Assembly (NCBI GenBank): GCA_033675265.1
Contig: JAUJYZ010000171.1
Coordinates: forward strand, 147,566 to 211,565
DNA length: 64,000 nt
Reading direction: 5' to 3'
DNA from: Actinostola sp. cb2023
Taxonomy: Eukaryota > Cnidaria > Anthozoa > Actiniaria > Actinostolidae
The translations under genes were made by a program, and so were the position numbers. Shown here in pieces: positions 41,001 to 50,032 of this stretch. The notes below the pieces were generated by a model. The model was not told the origin of the DNA, made no database searches, and saw nothing but the letters and a program-made list of their open reading frames with translations. The stretch's first letter is position 1; the number at the start of each line of letters is the position of its first letter.

Positions 41001-43600
41001 GCAGCATCAGACAAATCATTCCCAGAAACTCTATTTGTTACGGAGTTGTGATTTACCCAATGAATGTCTATATTCTGATTGTCCTCTGTCATTTCACGTA
41101 CTCTTTGATAGATATCAAAGTTGTCAAATGGTACTTTGAACCCAGAAGACAAATCATCAAAATAGTTGGCATTACAAACATCATGTTGTATGGTTGCTGG
41201 ATCAGTGATGCTTGATGATTGTTCTGACATAGAGGTAGGATTACTTGATGGTGGACTGGGCAGTAGATGGGTATTAACAGTTAACTGTATTGCTGGATCA
41301 GTGATGCTTGATGATTGTTCTGACATAGAGGTACATGTAGGATTACTTGATGGACTGGGCAGTAGATGGGTATTAATTACAGTTGATTGTACTGCAGAGA
41401 TCACCTCACTTATTTCATTTTGCTCTAGTTGTAACATACAGTTTGACTTGATAATAGCTTCATCCTTCTTTTTTGTCTTTGTTAGTTGTTCATTGAAGAC
41501 AGTCCCATACTCCACACATTTCTTGTTGTAGTATGTAGAGGTAATACCAATTCTTAATGATGACATAATGTTACACATTGCCTGTATATAAAAAATTATA
41601 TTTCTCATTTTATTATATTATTATTAAGATCATGATCATTATTTATATTATTATATTTATAAATATAAGTTATTTAGTTTTTAAAATCTGAGACAACATC
41701 CATCCTTTTGCTCACTGCCCTCAGTGAGTCAAACCAACTGAGGGGAGTGAGCGAAAGAATTGGCTGTTTTCTCAGGCTATAGTTTTTACATTAACATGAC
41801 ACTTCTATAATGTTTTATTAGCCAATATTACTGACAATGATAAAAGGCTAAAATTTGGCTTGGACAAAAAAATTGCTAACCGTACCACTCCCCCTTCTAA
41901 AAATGAATGTCTAGTACTTATGTAGAGTATAACTACATGTAGTCAGCACACCAACCTGAAATCCTGTGTGTCTCATAACCAAGGTAAGAAGAAGTTGAAA
42001 GCCATTCATGTATTTTGAGCGTTCTTTTAATAAAATCGCTGCAGTTGCTGCAACACTTGGGAGCCACTGAAGATCACTCTTCATTGAACGAGGTGGTGTG
42101 GCTACTGTCATCAGAAAAGAAAAGAGCAAAGGAGTGCGTCCCCTTAATTCAGTGCACACCTTTTCCATGGACAATTCTGCCATGCTTTCAACATCCAATT
42201 TCCTAAGAATTGATGGATTCTTTACAGACACCAAGAACAGCACTCCTTTGAAATTTCTTTAAGAACAAACTTGATAAGCTCCCCTTTCAATTCTTTCACT
42301 TTGAAAGCAGCTGAAGCAATATCTTTCCAGGTTCCTCTTACAAGAGCCCTTCCAAGTGAATGTAGCTGTTCTTGTAGGGTGCGTTGTTTTGTTTGAGAGG
42401 GCCATGTTACTACGACCTGTTGCAAAAAAATATCAATAAATTATTACTATATAATTTATTATACAGAGATAAATAAAATAGTACTAAAATTGTGACTACA
42501 CTTGTATTAGTAGTCGTTTTGTCTGTTTCATTGGTCTCTTTGCATTAGGAGTGTGATATTTGTGAACTTGTGATATTTTTACCAGAGTTAAATTTAGGTC
42601 AGATATGCAATACTCCTTCACATATTTTAGTCAATAAAAATATTGGAATACAACATATCCACAGATTTTGCTAATAACTGCATGTGTTCAATGTCATGTT
42701 ATTCTATAAAATAGAAACCTTTAAAAATGTCTGATACATGCACAGCATCACCCATGCAGCATACAGTGCATGCTGGAGCATAACCTGATAGAGTATCCTT
42801 TTATCCATGCACAATAGTTAATATATAAATTAATATATATTTTAAAATATATAATATTATGAATACTGTTTTTTTTTTAAATATATATTATAAATATTAT
42901 GAATACTGTTTTATAGGACAATAAACGTAAAAATATTTTTTTTTTTGCACAAGCTCAAGATGAAGAAAATATTATTGCACAAAACAAGGAAAAAAATCTA
43001 ATTACACCGCGTACAAAGAAGGAACAAAGACGTGGAAAAAATCGAGCTCAGAAAAATTAACCAACCCCCTCCCCTCCCTCCCCCAAATATAATGGAATTT
43101 ATACCTAGAATCCAATGTTTATTTATCAACGTTAACCCTGAAAATGAACTTACCTTTACTCGACATCGATTTTGTTCTACTTCAGATGTGCTGTTAGAAG
43201 AAGTATAAGTGGTAGGATTGCTTGTATGCGAAGCGGATGTTGTCTCGGAGCTGAACGATGTTTTAATAGGCGATAAACATGGAATTGTCCGTTTTTGCGG
43301 TGTACTAGTTGAGACAAATGATGAAACTCTTGGATTTTCGAGGAATCTCAGTTCCAACTCGGCTTTCTTTAGGTTAATTATAAGTGCTTCTCTTTTCTTC
43401 AAGTTTCGAAGACATGCCTTGCACAGGTGAATTGTCGAAGTGTCAGGCGGCCAGTTGATTTCAAACGGCAATTCATTGATCAAACGAAGGCATTCTGCTC
43501 CACAACTAGTATTATTACCAACGTTGTATCGTGAAGAGGCTTTTTCTATCACTTGTAAACACAATACGCAAGAAATATTCATGAAATTTGAAATTTTCAT
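38043..43600 (-). CDS. DUF6589-type transposase of the Academ-like element, six exons
   Basis: Proposed exons (minus strand): 43154-43600, 41956-42416, 40799-41581, 39919-40188, 39394-39839, 38043-38820, all with GT donors and AG acceptors; about 1,060 residues. Exon 1 has a Cys pair cluster (ISCVLCLQ ... LCKACLRNL). Exon 2 has the PSILRKLD...SMEKVCTELRGRTPLL region, with one apparent frameshift near 42243. Exon 4 carries the family hallmark GDQLTIER ... ERLEG ... ADWHAEMN, with conserved acidic and His residues. Exons 5-6 form a C2H2-like finger (CRAPGCDKSFR joined to HYGKYKTKHEQKCHG), then LDHGLLYMNFIDAIAEGDGD. The catalytic mechanism is not settled to my knowledge. The gene is convergent with the helicase and starts near the right TIR. 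Confidence 0.82.
40355..40774. mobile_element. 420-bp TTAA-flanked MITE in a transposase intron
   Basis: Ends are inverted repeats AGTGCCTATGAAACGAAAA / TTTTCGTTTCATAGGCACT, with TTAA on each side (40351-40354 and 40775-40778). It lies in the intron between exons 3 and 4 of the DUF6589 gene. TTAA targeting fits piggyBac or Kolobok. It is a different family from the 1,017-bp TTAA element in the LINE, since the ends do not match. ORFs inside are short and unrecognised. Confidence 0.88.
41195..41383 (-). repeat. In-frame tandem duplication in transposase exon 3
   Basis: A segment of about 95-105 bp encoding NTHLLPSPSSNPT...SMSEQSSSITDPA occurs twice in tandem on the minus strand, within a Ser/Pro-rich and probably disordered part of the protein. 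Both copies stay in frame. It probably adds a flexible linker only. Confidence 0.85.
41684..41779. mobile_element. 96-bp palindromic mini-element with Academ-type ends and 9-bp duplication
   Basis: Its right end GGCTGTTTTCTCAGGCTA matches the end of the enclosing 8.36-kb transposon, and its left end (CTGAGACAAC...TCCTTTTGCTCAC) matches the opposite arm with mutations. The 9-bp sequence TAGTTTTTA flanks it at 41675-41683 and 41780-41788. It is therefore a miniature relative mobilised by the same kind of transposase, sitting in the intron between exons 2 and 3. It independently confirms the 9-bp target duplication. Confidence 0.88.
42417..43153. other. Intron 1 of the DUF6589 gene
   Basis: 737 bp with GTAAGT donor and CAACAG acceptor on the minus strand. 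It is very AT-rich and contains a short direct repeat (TATTATGAATACTGTTTT at about 42856 and 42895). No other feature seen. Confidence 0.6.
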
Positions 43601-43689
43601 GACAGTCTACGAGACACCGATAAAAAGTACACGAGACTTCGTGGGCAATATTTTTTTAACCAATCAGAATCACTACCCGGATCTGGGTA

Positions 43690-43791
43690 GTGCTACGTCA
43701 TCAGTATGGAATTTCTGGCTCTGTTGCTCAGACGTCTCTTTTGCGGAGTGACCACGGGAGTGAGCAAAAGGACGGCTGTTTTCTCAGGCTA
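43690..43791 (-). repeat. Academ-like right terminal inverted repeat
   Basis: 102 bp, the exact inverse of the left terminal repeat. It lies about 90 bp upstream of the transposase start codon at 43600, so both genes read inward from identical sequences. Confidence 0.95.
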
Positions 43792-43800
43792 GGTTTAGAA

Positions 43801-43870
43801 ATGAAAGTTATGAAACTTTCAATTGACCCATTTTGTCAGTGGGGGTGTCAAAACATTTTGCAAACGATTG
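43801..43870. mobile_element. MITE copy A, right part
   Basis: Completes copy A and ends in TTTTGCAAACGATTG, the inverse of the left end with about 28 bp of imperfect terminal repeat. The next bases are TC, not TA. Confidence 0.92.
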
Positions 43871-44050
43871 TCCGAATTTGATAAATCCGAAAAACAGGCG
43901 TAAATGAAATAATTTGGTTGCATTACATAGAAAAACAGTACCGACATGTAATTTAAACTTTCCCTTTCCATCGTATATGTGTTGTTACCATGGCAACGGT
44001 TAATTAGAAAATTATAAGTGGAGTCATGCAACACAATGGATAATTGAAAA

Positions 44051-44089
44051 GCGCGCGCAAATTAGATTTAGTTTTATTTGTCGCGCGCA
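44051..44089. promoter_or_regulatory. GCGC-rich hairpin upstream of the Tc1-like gene
   Basis: GCGCGCGCAAAT pairs with ATTTGTCGCGCGC around a short AT loop, 17 bp before the transposase ATG. It may be part of a transposase-binding or promoter region. Function is inferred from position only. Confidence 0.35.
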
Positions 44090-44105
44090 CAAGGCAAATT
44101 TAAAC

Positions 44106-45199
44106 ATGGTTAAGACAAGGACTATTTGCCCGATAACTAAAGCAAAGATGCAGATGGCGAAGGAAAGTGGTCACCTAACAGTCAAAGAAATAATGCATCG
44201 GTTTGGAGTGTCTAGATCTACTGTCTTTCGAAGTGTTCGTGCTACTAAAAATCATCTATCTATTGGTCGTGTACCAAAGAACGTGGGAAGGCCTAGGAGG
44301 ATAAATCAACGAAATGAAAGGCAATTGAAACGCTGTATTTATCGCTTAAGGCGAAGCGAAGGACAGTTCACAACTAAAAGGCTGTTGTTAGACATGGGAT
44401 TGGACAAAGAAAACATATCAGCATCCACGATAACTCGACAGTTACGAAGAATGGGATATTATTACCTTCAGGCCAGAAAAAAAGGAATGATGACTGAAGC
44501 AGACCGCATCAAACGGTTAGCTTTCGCAAAAAAAATTAGAAGGAATTACACCCCTGATATATGGAAGAATCGTATTTGTTTTTTTTTTTGGATGGAGTTA
44601 GCTTTTATCATAAATACAATCCAATGGATCAAGCCAGGGCACCAAAGGCCAGGATTTGGCGAAAGAAAAAAGAGGGATTGACGCATTGCTGTACAGGGAA
44701 GGGCTCGCATGTGGGTTCGGGTGGACGAGTGCTAAAGTTGATGGTAGGCATCTCATATGGTAACGGAGTTGTATTGTGTGAACAGTATGAAAAACTTGAT
44801 GGTCAAAAGTTTCACGACTTCGTATTAGATCATTTCAACGATGCTTTCGAGAAGAGCCACAAAGGAAATTATCGCATTTTCGTGCAAGACGGAGACCCAT
44901 CTCAGAATAGTGCTAAGGCTAAGGCAGCCTTCGTTTCCCTTAATGCAACACTGCTGTCGATCCCCCCTAGAAGTCCAGATCTAAACCCAATAGAAAATCT
45001 ATTTCACCTTGTCAAGAACGATCTGGCTAAACAAGCTGTTGAACAGCAAATTGTGCATGAAACCTTTCGAGAATTCGCCATAAGAGTGAAAAATCTTATG
45101 AATGAAAGATATAACAATGTCATTGATAACATCATTTCAAGTATGAATAAGCGACTTGATATGATAATAAAAAGTAAAGGTGATAGGACCAAATACTAA
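44106..45199 (+). pseudogene. Tc1/mariner-type transposase (DD34E), one frameshift
   Basis: Reading from ATG at 44106: a paired-like helix-turn-helix (KEIMHRFGVSRSTVFRSVR), a GRP(R/K) hook (VGRPRR), a second HTH (TRQLRRMGYYYLQARKKG) and then the DDE core. The first Asp is in the FLDGVSF region, the second in FVQDGDPSQNS and the Glu in SPDLNPIEN; 34 residues lie between second Asp and Glu by count. A run of 11 T at 44579-44589 shifts the frame, so the protein is split into 44106-44681 and a second frame reaching 45199. The full length would be about 363 residues, normal for Tc1. The enzyme cuts and pastes at TA sites. Whether it acts on the flanking MITE ends is not shown. Confidence 0.88.
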
Positions 45200-45530
45200 T
45201 AAAATATTTATTTGGCACTCAATTTGAGCAATGTCGTTTGTCATTGAAACGTATGGACGGAATATAAACTGGTATTACGTAATATACATGTAGTTTAATG
45301 AGCCGTTCAGATGTTAACTAATCTACTATTACTAATTAACTGACTCGTAAAACATTTCATTGGAAATTATGCGATTATTTGCATTTTCCTAAGTGTTTGT
45401 TTATAATAGGAACAGCGCACAAATAACAGTTATTATTTGTATCTACTGTTTGTTGTTTTGGTCGGCCGGGCGAGGATACGGTAAGAGCTGAGGATCGTTC
45501 TATAACAGAAACGCACGATCGTAATATGAA
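45200..45530. other. Spacer between Tc1-like gene and Rep iterons
   Basis: No gene. It includes a palindrome TATTACGTAATA around 45273-45284 whose TGGTATTAC (45270-45278) is one base off the NANTATTAC nick-site consensus of CRESS-DNA replicons. That resemblance may be chance. Confidence 0.4.
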
Positions 45531-45636
45531 ACCCACAACCACGCACAACCACGCTCAACCATCAGTGTATAAAGAAATACAATACCAGTCTTTTTAAAGT
45601 ACATTTGGTTGAGCGTGGTCGAGCGTGGTTGAGCGT
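45531..45636. promoter_or_regulatory. Inverted pair of triple 10-bp repeats, candidate Rep-binding iterons / origin hairpin
   Basis: At 45607-45636 the plus strand reads GGTTGAGCGT, GGTCGAGCGT, GGTTGAGCGT. At 45531-45560 the minus strand reads GGTTGAGCGT, GGTTGTGCGT, GGTTGTGGGT. The two 30-bp arms face each other across a 46-bp AT-rich loop and could fold into one long hairpin. The right arm ends 18 bp from the Rep stop codon. In Rep-encoding replicons, short repeated Rep sites next to a hairpin mark the replication origin. Here that role is inference. Confidence 0.7.
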
Positions 45637-45653
45637 CTCACATTTCACAACCA

Positions 45654-46549
45654 CTAGATGCCAAGAACAAGGGACGCGAAGCATTTGGGGCACGAAACGA
45701 TGGACTTCTGATCTTGAGGAGGAATCTGGTAATTGAAGCGATAGACTTTCCATCGGACAGACATCATTTCGCTCTCTCGCTCGTCAATAGCTCCATTCTT
45801 GATAAAGATAATGGCATTTTTTCCAGTGCAGAATATCGGTGTGTCTCTATCAAACACCAAATCTTTAGCATAATGAGTTTTGGGGGCTGGCAAATGTACC
45901 ATTTGACCCTCCAGCATTAACAGTAAATCGCTCCATGCGATTACATGGGATGACCAACGAAAGTCATTAAGGAAAATACACTCTGCATTCTCTGCACCAA
46001 CCCAGGCAAACGATGAGCAAGCAGGATTACTGAATGTCCTATAGATGCTCGTCAAAGGATTTAAAATGAAGGTCTTGGCACAGTTCGCAGGCCCAACGAT
46101 CATTATGTTGCGGTATTTTCCGCGCCCCTTACACAAAAGCTCGCGAACAGCTCCTCCAAAAGACTGAACATTGATGCCATTGTGGTTAAGTACTTCGACA
46201 GCGCAATTCAACCACTGGCCTTCGCAGCCGCTAGCGCATTCTCCTAACGATGATTCTTCAAGGAGTTCAAGTCGTGTTTTCCTTGATCTTTCAAGATCAC
46301 ACTCTGCGGTTGACATCTCCCACGCTGTATTTAACACCTCCGCCACGATTTTTGGCCCACGATTAACTATAAATTCAGCTATATCCGTCTTCCCTTCCTT
46401 CTTTTGCTGGTTTGCTAGGGCTAGCAACTCCATTCTGCTTTTGATCCCCTTTTCAATTATAATTTCTGATAATTGAAATGCAGTCAGGCGTCTTTTCTTA
46501 GCTGGACTGCAGCTATTTCGTTGGACCTGAACTGTTTCGGCAGCCACTA

Positions 46550-46583
<34 letters not shown>

Positions 46584-47102
46584 GCATACAGGGTCACCAC
46601 TAGCGTTAGATGAACTAGAATTAGGCATCTCCAGTGTACGAATATTTTGCCTCTCCCTTCGTATATCCTGTGATGCTAGTGTTGCTTGCGACGTCCTTGG
46701 AGGTCTAGCATTCCATAGATCTGGGTGACCAGCACTTTGAATAACATGTTCATCCTCTTTGGTAATGTATTTCCAAGCACTGTAGTAGTTGTGGTGAATG
46801 GTTGAGAAATGTACTGAAATTCCGTGCCTTTGTAGGAGAAAATGTTTCGATGGTAACCACCTCTGTGTGCGGTTTAGTTTTATGGCCATATGGTAGTGTA
46901 AGCCACCGCATCTGTGCTGTTCACGACAACAACTCCATTGGACTATGTAATTCCCCTCATGGCTGCTCGTAAAAGACCCACATACTGCTTCGGCAAACGC
47001 ACGACGAGTTGGAAATAATGATACATCGGCCTGACTGTATGTAACAAGATAGACTTGTCGAACAACTCGACGACTAACCTCAGGGGTATTTTCCTCCGTC
47101 AA
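45654..47102 (-). CDS. Rep-like protein: HUH nickase plus SF3 helicase
   Basis: An intact 482-codon ORF, no introns. Rolling-circle motif 1 is LVTYSQA (19-25), motif 2 the HUH pair in LHYH (H69, H71), and motif 3 the nicking Tyr in YITK (Y112, K115). An 11-Asp run lies at 174-184. The SF3 helicase has Walker A GPANCAKT (337-344; Ala replaces the usual second Gly), Walker B ECIFLND (374-380) and motif C PIFCTGKN with its terminal Asn (422-429). A CPKC pair (471-474) is near the end. The design is that of CRESS-DNA/parvovirus-like Reps. From memory, related genes occur in cnidarian genomes without named family. It would nick and unwind DNA at an origin. Intact frame suggests recent function or arrival. 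Confidence 0.88.
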
Positions 47103-47242
47103 ACCTAGACTTTTGTTCTGACATTGTAATTATTTTCTTAGATTGCTTTAAGCTTTTCGTTTCCAGATGTACATATAGTGGATAATTACAGTAGTTTGCT
47201 ATGAGTCTAAATCAGGTATATTGGCCAATGTGTATTGGGTAC

Positions 47243-47290
47243 CGGAAGTGATGCCCAACGGAAGTGACGCACAACGTCAGTGACGTCCAA
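47243..47290. promoter_or_regulatory. Three 16-bp direct repeats upstream of Rep
   Basis: CGGAAGTGATGCCCAA, CGGAAGTGACGCACAA and CGTCAGTGACGTCCAA follow each other without gaps, 140 bp upstream of the Rep start codon. They could be Rep-binding iterons or promoter elements; the last resembles a CRE/ATF site (TGACGT). A shorter related word (CCAATGTGTATTGGG) lies just before. Confidence 0.6.
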
Positions 47291-47851
47291 TAACTAATAA
47301 CAAATACTTGTAGTCCCCGTGAGTTATACTAAAATAAACAGATTCATTTTGTCGACAAAGAATATCGGTTTCGTAGAAAACATTGGACACTACTTCAATG
47401 ACCGTCATTAAGAAAAAAAATATAAGCTTCTGAGTGTCTAGTATATGACGTCCGACCCATACATTGTGCGTGATAATTTTGGATTCCTTTGCTCTCAGAA
47501 TATCACCAATAAGCATAACTTAGAAAGTGCAATACTATATTACTTACTCAATTTAAAAAGAAAATCGTATATGCTTTGTTTTATAATCCATAATATTATT
47601 CAAAACGACATCCGAAAAGGCTCTCGTATCGACATAACCATTCCACACCCACCCCTCCCCCCATATTTAAAAAATCGTCTATTTCAAAGTATGTAGGTAA
47701 ATCGCATTTACCCTTACTATTCCACGTGATGATGTATTACATTCATGGTTGTTATACATATTTCATGCTAACTGGGAAAGTATGTTACACACGCAGTTTC
47801 AGTGTAGTAGCACGTTTCATTCGTATGATAACAGACATAATGTGTTTCAGA
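47291..47851. other. Right part of cargo, no recognised gene
   Basis: About 560 bp of AT-rich sequence between the 16-bp repeats and MITE copy B. Short ORFs here (for example 47277-47516 minus and 47445-47696 plus) overlap in opposite directions and have no recognisable features. Confidence 0.5.
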
Positions 47852-48114
47852 CAATCGTTTGCAAAATTATTGACACCCCTCTCAAAAAATGGTGCTGAAA
47901 ATGTTTCAACGTTTATTTGAGTGACTCAAAAGTATCAATCATCCTTCTCCCCTCCCCCTCAAATCAATGTTGATGTGCTCTTGAAAATGATGTATCGCGT
48001 TGGCATTTTGGTCAACATTGAGAGGGGGAATGGGGGGTTTAGAAATGAAAGTTATGAAACTTTCAATTGTCCCATTTTGTCAGTGGGGGTGTCAAAACAT
48101 TTTGCAAACGATTG
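47852..48114. mobile_element. MITE copy B, complete (263 bp)
   Basis: Same length and orientation as copy A with only a few base differences. Terminal inverted repeats of about 28 bp begin CAATCGTTTGCAAAAT and continue with GACACCCC. The right side is TA and rejoins the array exactly at the next base. The left side is GA. No coding capacity. Confidence 0.93.
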
Positions 48115-49758
48115 TAGCCTTATATTCAACCAATTTTTCTCTAACCTCTGACAGGTTGGATACACTGAATTTATCCATATTTCTCTTGAATGTCAGACAA
48201 GCAAATATATATAGGGGATCGACGCATATGCATTCAGGTTTTTTTGTAATTCGGTAGGTACTACCTGAAACATTTTTACAAAATTCAATTAAAGGTTCCC
48301 CCAATTCTTTTACAAGACCAACATAAAATGTGGTATCATAGGCCACGGCTACTGCTTGCCCAATCTGAAGTGTCAGTTGGCCGCCATTGTAATCCTGTGA
48401 AAATATTTCACAAACAACTTTAGTTTAAAGGTTTTATATGAATACTATTTTTACGTTCAGAATAGAGATTGTTGTTACAGCTTTTAAAACTGTTTAGTAA
48501 TATACTGTTATGATTATCTTTTTCTCTGTCTGATACACTTCTTCCGCCTGAGAAGTTATCGCTTTGCCAGTTCCTTGTTCGGCTGTATTTGTCTGTTTTT
48601 GAAATTTATCAGATTTATTTCATTGTCTATCTCTTTTGTTTGTTGGCCCACCATGTCCATTCTGTTGAAAGCCGAAAAAATCCTCTGTTAGTTTATGTAG
48701 TCATTGGACTGAACTCATGTGCCTTTTCCTCGAGCATTTTACCTGTACATACAATGCAATCAGATACAATACAATATGGGACTTAAGGTATCAGGATACG
48801 TTTTGGACCCCTATGTCTTTGAACTTCGACAACACGCGCGCTTTACAATATTTTACCAAGAAAGTATACATTTTCTGAAAGCTGAATAAATGTAGTTTTT
48901 GAGTATACTTTCATATTTTTAGATTTTTCACTATAGAAATTGTTAGGCGCGTATACGTGAAATTCGACCATAGTGCGTTCTAAAAGTTCGATTGCACATG
49001 GAATTTAAGTTAAGCTTGTGAAAAACACTCTAACAGACTCTCGAGATAATGAACTTCCAAACGGTGTCTCCGTTTTCCGATAACTGTTTTAGATCAACCG
49101 CAATCCTACGCCAAAGTTGAACAATCGATTTTATTGCTATGTTGTCAACAAATAGGGCCATGACGTTTGAACGGAAATAATACTATTGCTGAGCCACCTT
49201 ACAAATTTTCAGCGAAATCCATCGAAACCCTAGCGACATTAAGCATTTGAAAGACACTGCACAATTGTGCTGCTCATTATCGATTACAATCATAAAAGTA
49301 CTAAAGACTATAAAATATAATGTACAAAACCTTACAATATAGAAACAAAGGCATGCATGTAATCACGACACTGTACAATTGTGCTGCTCATTATCGATTA
49401 CAATCATAAAAGTACTAAAGACTATATAAAATATAATGTACAAAAACTTACAATATAGCACAAAGGCATGCATGTAATCACAACACTGTACAATTGTGCG
49501 GCTCATTATCGATTACAATCATAAAAGTACTAAAGACTATATAAAATATAATGTACAAAAACTTACAATATAGGCACAAAGGCATGCATGTAATCACAAC
49601 ACTACAATTGTGCTGCTCATTATCGATTACAATCATCGTTTAGCGTTGAAAATAGTTCCGAGAAAAGACGCAATTACTGTTTTGGAAGATCAAGCCACAC
49701 CATGTTTATCCAACACCTAGCGTAATTGAATCTGTCAACCACTTGTCAAGATATCTGA

Positions 49759-50032
49759 TCAGTATTCAGCAAAGGTCGACAGGTCATATGCAAATAACAA
49801 AGAATCGCGGCAATTTTCAAGATTGTCCTCTGGCTTGTTCGAATATTGCGAGTACCGGGCATGTTTTAGTGTGTATGTATTTGTATGGTTTTCTGCTCTG
49901 TTTGGGAATGGTTTCTTCCAAGATGAAGTGAAGTCATTGGGGCAAAGTACAATTACATGTCCACAAGTACACCCTGTCGGTTTGCTGCTGTTGTTCCTAA
50001 AGTTGGACACCTGAAGGATTGATATAATTAAC
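49759..50032 (-). pseudogene. Partial duplicate of exon B (representative copy)
   Basis: Each unit carries a second copy of the start of exon B about 540 bp from the full one. It shares the acceptor and the first 30-odd codons, then diverges (PNDFTSSWKKPFPNRAENHT) and runs to a stop without an obvious donor. It is the relic of an internal duplication that covers about 180 bp including the acceptor and upstream intron. In this unit the full exon B has been deleted by recombination between the two copies. Confidence 0.5.

Larger units (their letters stand above)
35434..43791. mobile_element. 8.36-kb Academ-like DNA transposon (DUF6589 transposase plus RecQ-like helicase)
   Basis: Perfect 102-bp terminal inverted repeats (starting TAGCCTGAGAAAACAGCC) enclose two convergent genes, a RecQ-like helicase from the left and a six-exon DUF6589-type protein from the right. 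The 9-bp sequence GGTTTAGAA flanks both ends (35425-35433 and 43792-43800), and the host MITE is exactly restored when one copy is removed. From memory, a helicase-bearing lineage of the Academ superfamily has this gene content and TSDs of about 9 bp, against 3-4 bp for classical Academ. Identical long TIRs indicate a young insertion. Confidence 0.88.
43871..47851. mobile_element. 3.98-kb cargo between the two MITEs
   Basis: The segment carries a Tc1-like transposase (plus strand) and a Rep-like gene (minus strand), convergent. Its ends read TCCGAA on the left and TTTCAGA on the right (inverse TCTGAA), a weak six-base inverted match. No independent target duplication or Tc1 terminal repeats were found at its edges. 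It may be an older compound element, or DNA trapped when two nearby MITEs moved as one unit. Confidence 0.55.
35241..48114. mobile_element. 12.9-kb composite insertion bounded by two Tc1/mariner-type MITEs
   Basis: The array sequence AAAATATC-TA-GCCTTATATT is split here with TA present on both sides (35239-35240 and 48115-48116), while uninterrupted units have it once. The outer ends are CAATCGTTTGCAAAAT on the left and its inverse on the right, so the block behaves as one transposition unit using outer ends of two separate 263-bp MITEs. The MITEs lie in the same orientation and enclose a 3.98-kb cargo with a Tc1-like transposase and a Rep gene. Inner MITE ends are next to TC and GA, not TA. 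The left MITE later received the Academ-like transposon. Confidence 0.85.

Noticed and set aside
40931..41531. Plus-strand ORFs of 94-121 codons
   Set aside because: They are antisense to exon 3 of the DUF6589 transposase, which has matching splice sites and family motifs.
45654..47102. Recent infection or integrated CRESS virus genome
   Set aside because: Only a Rep gene is present, with no capsid-like ORF, and it sits in a transposon cargo. Rep-like genes are known in animal mobile DNA, so a viral origin is possible but not shown.
43871..47851. Cargo as an autonomous Tc1 element with its own terminal repeats
   Set aside because: No convincing inverted repeats or TA duplication surround the transposase gene alone. 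The only Tc1-type ends found belong to the two MITEs.
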